DNA of 64,000 nt from Sclerotinia nivalis. Taxonomy: Eukaryota > Ascomycota > Leotiomycetes > Helotiales > Sclerotiniaceae. Below are positions 1 to 9,380 of the stretch, one piece after another (within the stretch, counting starts at the first letter, position 1; each line of letters begins with the position of its first letter). The DNA lies in contig JAPEIS010000008.1 of assembly GCA_029531795.1 (NCBI GenBank), positions 1,922,001-1,986,000 of the forward strand, read 5' to 3'. Both the position numbers and the translations under genes were made by a program. The notes under the pieces are model-generated. The model saw nothing but the letters and a program-made list of their open reading frames with translations. It ran no database searches and was not told where the DNA came from.

Positions 1-1072
1 CGAAGTGCTCATAGTCAAGAAAACTCAAAGAATACTCCAACGAAAAAACAAAACTTTGGCAACCAGGAAAAGGACAAAAGAGACACACCTCTCGATGGAC
101 CGGTTCCTGCTAAGATGGATGTTGGTAAGAAATTTTATAGTAAGTACGGATTGGTTCTTGATTCCAACGGAACCTTTCTGATCTACCCACCCATAGTTCC
201 AAACATATCTGATGATCCTACAACCCCCGCCATGTTGAAGAAACTAAAAAAGACAAATGGACTTGGACTCACCGAGTTACTCCCGATCAATAGGAAAAAA
301 AAATAAACATCAGGAGCAGCTGCAGTCTGATACCATCGATCGATTCGTCAACGATAATCGGGAAGAGCAGATAGTTGATAAAACCGGGCTTGGGTCAAAC
401 GAAAGCGATCTCTTCTCCGGTCCGAATGCTACACTAAACGATTCCGGTAAGAGTATCATGCCAAATTCTTTAAGTCAGTTAATTAAAGAACTGGCAGCTT
501 ATAATTCACCTGGAAGGATTGAGTTTGAAGATACCGGTAAGCAAGCGAGACGTCGTTCGGCCCGCCAGCAGTCTGGGCAGAAAATGAGTAGCGGATTCGA
601 TACATCCAATTACGATAACCAGGGAGAGCAGATGGTTAATAAGAATATCCAAAAAGCACAAGATGCTCCAGGATACGTTGCGATGCAGAATGAGCAAACA
701 GTAGATGGGGATAACGATGTTGAAATGGAGCACGCACCAGGACCTGGTACCAAGGAATTAGGGAGAAATGGGCCAATGGAAAGTTCAGACGATGGTGTTG
801 AGACAACTTAATTTCTTCTGCCAAGAAAAAGAGGTGCAGGTAAAGGTCGGACACTGGTTATGGATTATGCTCTGACTCGCCCGTTGCAGAAAGCCACGCA
901 AGAGAAATTCCGGATCCCAGATTTTTATAATGTGGAGTTTGATCATCAACACTTTGATTTGGTCGTGGATTTGGACTCAAGGTCGAGTTACAGGGCGGAT
1001 AGAGAATTGGTGATAGCAGGATACTGTGTCGAATGCCAAATGTCAGCTACTAAATTGAGAGAGCGAGTATGA
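1..1072 (+). pseudogene. Broken hypothetical gene, 5' end outside the window
   Basis: I do not recognise the product. Frame 1 is open from base 1 to a TAA at 304-306. It encodes a basic, hydrophilic segment and then a more ordered stretch around 115-240 (motif KKFYSKYGLVLD). At about 248-303 the coding-like reading passes to frame 2, which stays open to a TAA at 809-811. It reads as a polar, low-complexity, acidic protein with RRRSARQQ and PGPG motifs. The same frame 2 then reopens directly after that stop and runs to TGA at 1070-1072 (motif RIPDFYNVEFDHQHFD). Two lesions therefore interrupt one plausible reading. The first is a frameshift near an A6 run (245-250) or A9 run (295-303). The second is an in-frame stop. 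A missed intron could explain the first but not easily the second. Sequencing error in the homopolymer is the alternative. Confidence 0.5.
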
Positions 1073-1822
1073 ATTAGGATAGAGATCACTTTTGGTGAAA
1101 TAAAATGTCCATCCCTCGTTCTCATGTGCTCGCTTTTGTGAATACTTTCATCACAGCAGATACCTGCAGTTTCTTCACTCCATTTGCAAATACGATTACA
1201 TCGAAACACAGAGCTTTTCGCACAAAATCGCCTTGTAAAGTCAAACATTTCGGTCATCACTTGATTAAGTTTCCGATGGAATTAGTTTGAAAAGGACAAT
1301 GACATTTAACACCAGGATCCAAGTTTATTGAAAACGAGGTACACAATATTGAAAGGAATCGATGATCATATGATCGTAGATCATGTGATATAGCGTAGCA
1401 CAAGCGAAGCACACAAAAGGAATCTCTATTGTAGAATTAGATTCCTTACACTTAATACAATTAGACTAGTCAATGCTACTGCCACTTCCACACCAATAAC
1501 TTCAATAACTCGCCTTATTTTTAAGTACCCACAAGATGTGCTTTGTACAAAAAACCCACAGAGTAGATGCTGATTCCTAGACTTGAGGAGACTCAAATAA
1601 CCACCACCGCCGGGCGCCTGAAATCAAAAGTTTGCAGATTACTCCATAAAAATGCATTTTCCATGTTCTTTAAGAATAGGCCAAACCATTCATTTGCTGT
1701 TCTTCTTGCTATTTAAGCACAACTTCCTCGTATGCCCGATACCCATCTTTTATTATCATCATACCACTAATCTTTTTCTTCTTGAAGCCCACAAAACGCT
1801 TATAGTATTCGTCAAATCATTA
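1073..1822. other. Intergenic gap with a degenerate LTR-like scar
   Basis: No gene seen. At 1340-1490 there is a cluster of LTR-like features. GATCATATGATC at 1364-1375 is a perfect palindrome. A 9-bp inverted repeat, AAGGAATCT/AGATTCCTT, sits at 1417-1425 and 1439-1447. A 21-bp segment at 1346-1366 recurs at 44106-44126 with one mismatch. This looks like the remains of a Ty1/copia-type LTR, but no ends or target duplication can be drawn. Confidence 0.35.
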
Positions 1823-3391
1823 CTAGACATCAAGCATACTCCTAATCTGCTGTGGAGGTGCCGATACGGAAACAGTACTATTAGTGCTTGCACCTTGTTC
1901 AGACTCCACTTGTGTCACTGAACTCACTTCTGAATCTCTGGTCATTTGTGGGTTATCCCTAAATCTTCCTTCGGTATCCAGACGCGGAGGATATAGCACA
2001 CCAGCGGCCGTTCTCAATGCCTCAATGTCCCTTGTTGGATGCTCAATATCTCTTTCATCTCTGGTAGGCGATGGAAGATCCTGCATTTCCATCCCCCTCT
2101 CCAATCCCCTTGTTGTTGGGACTCCACCACCGACTTCAGCGACGTTGGCGGTTAACCTCTCTTGCACACTGCCAAATTTGTTATCACCATGCAGTCTACT
2201 CCACCATCGTGGTTTTCTCGTGTATCCCATTTCTTCATCTGCTGCTATGTCGCGAATACGTCGCTGACGGAGCAGATCATGATCTTCATTCGGATTCACG
2301 TAGCCGGCGACCTCGTAGACGAGCAGTATCAGTGCTATTGGTCCCCAACCTAAAGGATATATGAATTCCACTTTCGCATGGATGTTGAGAGGGGATATTG
2401 GAAAATAAAATGAAATCGTTGCGATATATCCAATCATTACTAAAGAAAGGAAGAGGGTGAGGACGAATTTGGCAGGAGTGTGTCTGAAAAGCGCAATGAA
2501 ACGGTTCAAAAACCCCTGTTCGTGAGATTTATAGTGATATATCGAGTGTTGTAAAGAGTAAATTGTTGTTAACCATCCCCCGAAAAGAAAGAAAGCTGCG
2601 AGCCTGAACCGAATATCAGTAGCAGCTGGTGCAGCAATGAGATTACTTTGATCCAAATCTCGTTGTTTTTCGAAGGAACCCCATGATCTTGGTATGACCA
2701 ATAAGAAATTTAACCAAAAGAAGAAATAAAAGACCAATGGCATCACTAGCTCAATCTTTGTCCGCCTATCATCCTCCCTTAGTGCACGTCTGTTTTTAGG
2801 AATATCAAGCATTTGTCTTTCTTGCCAACTGCCCCAATGCCTCACACTCTCCCACACGGCCGCCACTGTTGCCGGTAGCATTAAGAACCAGAAGAAGTTT
2901 GTTAAAGCAAAGGGTAACTCCGGTAAAAAGTATCTGTCAACATCCACGGCACTTATGCCGCTTATACCTCCACAGGTTCCAATTATAAGCATCCAATACC
3001 ATTGCCATCTTCTACTCACTGCACGGAATCGTTTGCGAGGAGATATGCTTGTTCGGCCATGTTTTCGTAGATTAATCAATGTGAACATGATACTGATCAG
3101 GAATAAGATTCCCACCGCAAGACCGATTATAGACCGCGCTCCCATAGACTCGATCGGAGAATAACATGATGTGCTGTTAAGAAAGGTACCGTTCTGGAGT
3201 AAATGAGGGGTATAGGGTTTGAAGAGGATGAAGCAGAGGGATCCATTGGAAAATGTGCCATTGGAATAATAAGTATAATTCCAATGTTTCAATGTTGTGA
3301 GATTATAATGCACTCCTTCGATCAAAGTGTCGCTGGCATTGCTACCAGGTGGAAATGGAACAAGGTCCCGACTGTCCAAGGAAGCCATCAT
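1823..3391 (-). CDS. DUF2434-type seven-helix membrane protein
   Basis: A 522-residue single-exon protein. Its N-terminal 80 residues carry seven N-glycosylation sequons (N18, N30, N38, N44, N49, N67, N72) and two cysteines. About seven hydrophobic helices follow, near 85-107, 131-148, 162-180, 214-233, 262-281, 308-330 and 346-364. A hydrophilic, charged tail of about 150 residues ends the protein. The N-terminal pattern (IEGVHYNLTTLKHWNYTYYSNGT) matches what I recall of the fungal DUF2434 family, whose function is unknown. By the glycosylation sites the N-terminus should be outside or lumenal, giving receptor-like topology. This is inference; no G-protein receptor motif is visible. Translation may start at either of two adjacent ATGs. 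The gene is divergent from the COG5 gene, sharing a 585-bp spacer. Confidence 0.85.
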   Translation of the reverse strand: MMASLDSRDLVPFPPGSNASDTLIEGVHYNLTTLKHWNYTYYSNGTFSNGSLCFILFKPYTPHLLQNGTFLNSTSCYSPIESMGARSIIGLAVGILFLISIMFTLINLRKHGRTSISPRKRFRAVSRRWQWYWMLIIGTCGGISGISAVDVDRYFLPELPFALTNFFWFLMLPATVAAVWESVRHWGSWQERQMLDIPKNRRALREDDRRTKIELVMPLVFYFFFWLNFLLVIPRSWGSFEKQRDLDQSNLIAAPAATDIRFRLAAFFLFGGWLTTIYSLQHSIYHYKSHEQGFLNRFIALFRHTPAKFVLTLFLSLVMIGYIATISFYFPISPLNIHAKVEFIYPLGWGPIALILLVYEVAGYVNPNEDHDLLRQRRIRDIAADEEMGYTRKPRWWSRLHGDNKFGSVQERLTANVAEVGGGVPTTRGLERGMEMQDLPSPTRDERDIEHPTRDIEALRTAAGVLYPPRLDTEGRFRDNPQMTRDSEVSSVTQVESEQGASTNSTVSVSAPPQQIRSMLDV

Positions 3392-3976
3392 GAAAGAACA
3401 TCAATCCTTGGCAGTTTGTTTCGAATAAGAATAAGTATTCACAGGCCCAGTACTTCCCGAGTTGCGAGGCAGGAAGATCAAAAATAGCACATCATATTAA
3501 TAGACAATTCTTGGAGTTGGAAGTTGTATTGGTTTTAAGATAAGAGTATGGAATGTTGATAAGTTGCTAAGCTGATAATGCTCGATGGAAGTCCGGACAT
3601 TCCGCTGAAGATTTTAATACTCACAGCTTCTTGATATCAAGTGATGAAAAGGTCGATAATGATTGACTCCTTGTTGGTTCACTAAAGATAGAGAAGAGTT
3701 GAATCTCGATAGTTTATTGAAGTTTGAAGTGAAGCTTGGAAGGGAGAGAAGGGATTGAAAGAAATCTAGACATGATAAAGCTCGAGCTTTTGCGAGAGAT
3801 CCACCGCATGGTCCGTGCATTGATTTCCCCACAATGTCACTAAAAAAGCTCCACGACAGCTAAACTAGTTACCCAGGTAGCTAATAAGTAAATCATCGGC
3901 ATTCAGGGTCATCTTCGCAGAACCATTGAATGTACAGACAGATGTACAAACAATCGAATTCAGTTAGGCAGTCAAG
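3392..3976. promoter_or_regulatory. Divergent promoter region (DUF2434 gene / COG5)
   Basis: This 585-bp spacer lies between the start codons of two head-to-head genes, so it must hold both promoters and 5' leaders. No RNA gene is seen and I can defend no specific factor site. Confidence 0.6.
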
Positions 3977-5341
3977 ATGACATCGGCAGATGAAGAAAAC
4001 TCCTATATCGATTACGAAACTTTCCTCTCTCCGACATTCTCCCCCTCATCATTTGCAAATTCCCTCGTTCTGGGGACAAATAACCCTACCGATACCCCTC
4101 TCGACCTCTCGACGCCCCTCTCCCGCGTTTTGTTCGATGCGCAAGAAATAAACACACATATAGATAGCCTTACAACTAAAAGCGCTCTACCTCTCCTATC
4201 ACATACCCAAGATCAAACTGAATCGAGCCAAAGGATAGTACAAGAAATAGATTCGCAGGTCGCAAGTCTGAATGATGGATACAAACGACTCGAAAAGGAA
4301 GTCCTAGTACGATATGAAACTGCAGAGGAGGTCCAAATTGTTGCCAGCAGGTTATGGGAGACCGTAAGACTGGGGCGAGTGGTAGCACGATGTTTACAAT
4401 TAGGAAGACAACTTGAGATTCAACTATCTGAAATTGGAAATACGGGCGCGCCTGTTAAGGTTCCAGGAGCGAAGGAGGACCATAAAGCATTAGTCCGATG
4501 TTCGAATACATTATTGAATATACGAGAGCTTTTCCAAAAAAGTGGCCCGGGGGAAGAAGGCCATGGATTAGAGAGGATAGAGGTTGTGCGGACACTTCAA
4601 ACATCTATCATTAACCCCGCAGAGCGGATCGTGCTTTCCAGATCGCAACAACTCATTCGCGAATTCTCGATGAGCAATTTGTCGTCTAACAGCAATACGT
4701 CAACATATGCGCAGACCAGGGATACGAAAGAGCGCACAGATTCGGCTCTGAAAACTTTATATCTTCTATCCTCTACAACCGGGCTTAGTAGTAAGAGCGC
4801 GAAGAAACTAAAATGGGAACCAGATATCCTCGTTCAATCGCTTCAGGATTATCTCCGCACTGCTCTTACTAGCTCATTAGCATCTCTTTCTCGCGCCCTG
4901 GCTACACTTCCTACACTCGACCGAACCCTCCTCGAAGTTTCCGCTCGATGTCAAAATGTTTTGGCTTTAGAATCACTACTTGCATCTTTGCAACCTCCAC
5001 CACATCCGAATTTACCATCTGACGATATGGCGCCTGCCAATTTTCTTCAACCTCTCCTTACGTCTTTAGAAACGGGTTCATTACCAAGTTACTTCTGGAG
5101 GACTTTAGCAGGGGGATTGACTACAAAGGTACAAGAAATTATCAATAAAGGTGGTGTTAGCGCTAGGACGCTAAGGAGTAATCGTAATAGTGTCAGAGAT
5201 GCGATCCGTGAATGCGTTGTGAAGGGCAGTAGAGCGCCAGCTGGAATAAGTGCTCTCAAGGGCGAAAAAAGAGCAGATGATAGCTGGGAACGAGAAGTAG
5301 CAGTAATGGTGGCAAGTGTTATGGGGCCACTGGGTCGTTGA
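3977..5341 (+). CDS. cog5: Conserved oligomeric Golgi complex subunit 5
   Basis: A 454-residue intronless protein recognisable as COG5. It starts with an acidic Ser/Thr-rich leader containing YIDYETFLSPTFSPSSFANSL, the typical COG5 N-terminus. A heptad-rich coiled-coil zone follows at about residues 40-165 (IDSQVASLNDGYKRLEKEV), then helical repeats. COG5 belongs to lobe B of the COG tethering complex, which captures intra-Golgi retrograde vesicles through SNARE and Rab contacts. Fungal COG5 proteins are about this short, roughly half the metazoan length, so I see no truncation. The ATG at 3977 is the first in frame after an AT-rich leader and gives the family N-terminus. The C-terminus (MVASVMGPLGR) ends at TGA 5339-5341. 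Confidence 0.9.
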   Translation: MTSADEENSYIDYETFLSPTFSPSSFANSLVLGTNNPTDTPLDLSTPLSRVLFDAQEINTHIDSLTTKSALPLLSHTQDQTESSQRIVQEIDSQVASLNDGYKRLEKEVLVRYETAEEVQIVASRLWETVRLGRVVARCLQLGRQLEIQLSEIGNTGAPVKVPGAKEDHKALVRCSNTLLNIRELFQKSGPGEEGHGLERIEVVRTLQTSIINPAERIVLSRSQQLIREFSMSNLSSNSNTSTYAQTRDTKERTDSALKTLYLLSSTTGLSSKSAKKLKWEPDILVQSLQDYLRTALTSSLASLSRALATLPTLDRTLLEVSARCQNVLALESLLASLQPPPHPNLPSDDMAPANFLQPLLTSLETGSLPSYFWRTLAGGLTTKVQEIINKGGVSARTLRSNRNSVRDAIRECVVKGSRAPAGISALKGEKRADDSWEREVAVMVASVMGPLGR

Positions 5342-8300
5342 AATAAATCATATGTTCGGCAGAAAAATGAGTAGTTTGGTTCGAGACTTCGAAAGAACGT
5401 CTGGGTCTCAAGCTATGGGAGGCATGCCCAATATACGTGCAACTTAAAAATTATGGACGCTACGCCATAAGTCTCTCCCGCTACAATAGCGGTTCCAGAC
5501 ACCTGGTTGTGCCAGCTAGGGGTACAATATGGAAGACAGTGGAAGAACATGTAAGCTAAAGATATATGTCATCATATACTTGAATGAGAACCAAGCTTAA
5601 AAGCACTTTACCCCTACCTTCCTACAACATCGTACAATATATGTTTCCGTATGCTGCACTCAAACTTCTTAATGCTCAAATGCGTGTTACGCCACAGTCT
5701 TTGTAAAATGCCAGGTCTCTTCATGACACTTTCTTCTCAACGCTCATTGCATAAGTTCAAGTAAAAATTCATTCCAGTGAATGGTTTACATTTCTCTCAT
5801 CTCATGGAGCCTTTAGTGAATGAATATAGAAATCGGCTTTTCTAGGACTCATCCGATACATCAGAAACACAAAAATAATACCTAACCCATCTCGACGAGC
5901 ACATGAAATTATTACGTCAATCTATTGTATTGCAATCAAGTCCCCATGGGTTTTCATAGCAGGAAACTCTTGTAGATGTAAGATTTTGTGACAAAATTGA
6001 TTGACAAAAAAAAAGAGATGGAATGATTTACTTCAAATCCTTATTTCAGAATTCTTTTTCCTCGACTACTTATCTGAGAACTTCCGAACACATATATTTA
6101 TATCTTCACTCTCTTACCTCCCTATTTAAAACTAAACTCGAATTCATGTTCATGGTTGTCCGATTCGTTCCTGTTCAAGCATCAGAGAGCTTGAAGCGAA
6201 GTTGAATTGTGTGTTGAAAAAGACTGGGAAAGGAGGGTTGATATTAGATATTACCTACGATATGAATAGATTAAAACCTCTAAGTGGATGAATAAAGTCT
6301 TTTACTCAAGGTCTGTAGTTTAGGAGATGAAGTTATTATGAAAGATAGACCTCCTATATCTGTTCTTGCAGGTTTCGAGGAGCCTGAGCGTGGCTACATG
6401 GTGTTTATATGTCAATTGATTATCTTAATATTGGATTTATATCATCGTACACTGATCTGATCTGATCATCACGAAGCAATAGTCTCCAATTTCTCCTCGT
6501 TCTGGTTCACTACTATAGAACCGGGACTTGTTCCTTAAATATAAGAGTAGAAAATGATATCATTCATTGACTCTAGATATCACTCTTAGAGTTCAATGAC
6601 GACAAGCTCATAATCCCCAAATCACCACAAGAGCTGCAACCTCAGCGCAGATAAGGTGTATATTGCGCGCCCCAAGTGCTTGTGCTGTTGAGAATACATA
6701 GATCGCTACTTGTGATACTGTTGTTGTTGCTCAATATATGCTGTGGATTCACGAAAATAATCCTTTGTCACTGTCACTTCTTCAGTTGAATTTCCGCTGT
6801 CATTCATTCACATAATATATTTTAAGTCCTTTCGTATTCAGTACATCAAACTTCTTACTTTGATCCCCTCATATTGGACAAAAATGTACCATGAGAGGAT
6901 TTCATGACAATGATATTGGCGCATCTTACCCCCACCAATGGTATCTTGTTTGTGCGAGTTTTATAGCAATCAGCATTAAAGCCACTGAACCTGCTAGTCG
7001 TAATTCACTATTGAGGCCATGTAGAAAATTGTATGAAAGCCGCAAGGTAAATGAGGTAAGGCCTGGTGTGATTATATCTACTTTTTCATAAAGCTTGTCG
7101 ATGTTCTTTCTCTTTCTTTTTGCAACTGTCGGCACGAAAATACTGACAGAAAACAGCTGTGCCGCTACTCCTTCTATTTCACCTTTTTTGTCACTTTTTG
7201 CTAGTAGTTGGTCATCATGCTTGAACTTAGACCTGGCTTTGCACAGTTTATATGGAGGGAAGAATTCGAAATGGATGAGACTGCTATTGTAGAGTTTTAG
7301 TAGAGATAATAGATATCCCCACGACATATAGCTTTTTGTGGATATTCACTCTGAAAGTTGGGATGAGAACTTCTACTGGGCTATTTAAGAAGCATCCAAG
7401 TGTCTTTGGACCTCTCATGCCCATCCAATCCAATCTAGCGAAAATGGATCGATTAACATGGTGGGTATCTGGACTCGTGAACGACTTTTCCAAAAGGCTT
7501 TAACATATACCACCCATACATTCATCACAGCACTGTACAAAACGGGAAAGTGTCCGTATTATTGTCACTATCTAATCATGATTATCGCCAAAGTTGACAA
7601 AACTAGTACCAAAAATTTTCGCAAACTATATTACCCGGGACGAGAAGGATTCTAAATGACCTGATCTCCTGGCTATATGCCGAGAACTTAGTAAATGGTC
7701 TTGGTTCGTGGCCCTAATGGCTTTCCAAGATCATGTTTATTGTGAGTATAGATTGTGCGAATGGTTGAAGCAAACCTTTTATATCTCGCCAGATGCCCTC
7801 TTGTGGATCTCATCGAGCGTGGTGTTATAGTCACATTAGTGTGAAATTGCTGCACCTCTTTTGAAAGTGGTCAGTATTGCTCAACAGTGTGAGATTCCCA
7901 CTTATACTAGGATATAATAGGATCGCTCCTGCAGCTTTTCTCTCTGATAACTACAGTGTAATGTTTGCCTATTGGGTATAGATATATGTGGGACATATAA
8001 AAGATACCTGTTCGATCATGAATACTATGGATATTCCCCAATGTATCGCAAATCAATCCAAACTTTGAATACTTCAACACCTGGGTTCTAATCTGCTGAT
8101 TGTTTCTTTACCAGTTCATCGGTATATTTTACATTACCATCAATAGCGTTTTGCTCGTTGTCATTTTTCATCATTGAGTATACTTTCACATGCTCGTACC
8201 GGACCTTGGCTCGGCTCTTTTTTTATGATATGTTATTTACAGCTACAGGTCGAGGCTCGCAGAAAATCCCCTGATATGGAGTCTTGCAGGTCATGGTGAG

Positions 8301-9380
8301 CGTTTACCAAGTGAACCATCATGAGACAGTCGCTTTTTATATGTGCTTCAAGTGATGTAAGATCTTAGATCATCGGAACCTTCCAGCTATATCAGTAAGG
8401 CATACATCAGATTGCTTAAAATTTGCATCATCTTCCATAATAGCCGGAAACATGGATGTTCAATCGATAGATGCTGCTACTTAGTAAAATGTAAACTCGG
8501 AATTCTTAAAGAGGAGACTTGTTGACCGCACCGCATTATACTCCGCCCAAGTTATGATGTGTGTCTCAATAACCGACCCTAGGTTCGAACGTCTCAACGA
8601 ACTCGTCTCAACGAACTCCTCCCACGCCGCTTCCCATATTTATGCACTTGTGCTGTTACCAACTTATCAAGGCAACTGGTAACTTTAAAACAGATTCACT
8701 GAATCAGCTGCGGAAAGCATCCCCTCTCCTTCTCCATTCTAGTCATCGCCATTCACTATCTTACCCATGACAACAACGCAATGCATGTCACGGGGCTAGA
8801 ACTCTACCACTAGACCACGAAACCCCTAAAAGGGTAGAAGTAGTTTGATCGGTATCAAACCTACTCGATAGAGTTATGAACCCGTGACAATGCACCTCGG
8901 CCAGCCAAACCAATGCCCTCAAATCTCCGAATCAACTTTCAAAACTTCAGTATAAATACGTGGTTTCTAAGTCGTATAATTGAAGTTTTAAATTGTAATA
9001 TAAATTTTCGATTTGGATTATTTAAAAATATTACTTAAATCTAATCAAGTAGAAATTTGAATTTTAGAATTCCGAAATTTTGAACAGTTTGAAAAACTAT
9101 CCTCGAATAACATCAATTTTTTTTTAAAATTATAACTAAGATTTTGAATCATTGATTTACAATTTGAAGTTTTAAAATAATATATTAATATCTAACACTA
9201 AATATGTATTAATAATTGTCCTAAAAAGACACTATACCAATGTTCCACCATTAGCTTGTCACGCGTCTCAGACCGCTTTGACAACGAATCGAACCAGAAG
9301 AAAAACGTCTTTCTGCCAACGCGTCTTTGCTAAGTGTATTGTAGAGGAATTTTTTTATTACCAAATGACGCCAGAGCCAA
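5342..9380. other. Gene-poor gap of 4 kb
   Basis: No convincing gene. The longest open frame is a minus-strand 133-codon stretch at 6926-7327 with no recognisable motif. A 104-bp element footprint lies at 8786-8889. From about 8950 to 9240 the sequence becomes strongly AT-rich with repeated AATTTT/AAATTT words, as expected of a repeat-induced-mutated relic, though nothing is identifiable. Confidence 0.6.
8786..8889 (-). mobile_element. 104-bp terminal-inverted element with 5-bp target duplication (solo-LTR/MITE-like)
   Basis: The element runs from TGTCACGG to CCGTGACA. Its 21-bp arms (8786-8806 and 8869-8889) are inverted copies matching at 17 of 21 positions. It is flanked by the direct repeat ATGCA at 8781-8785 and 8890-8894, a clean 5-bp target duplication. 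TG...CA ends plus a 5-bp duplication are the signature of integrase-inserted LTR elements, so a very short solo LTR is one reading and a non-autonomous inverted-repeat element is another. On the minus strand the inner part contains TGGTCTAGTGGTA, a good polymerase III box A of tRNA type. Two further short hairpins lie in the middle. No second full copy exists in the window. Confidence 0.65.

Noticed and set aside
6926..7327. 133-codon minus-strand frame in the 4-kb gap
   Set aside because: No recognisable motif, isolated, and composition like its surroundings. Kept only as a note.
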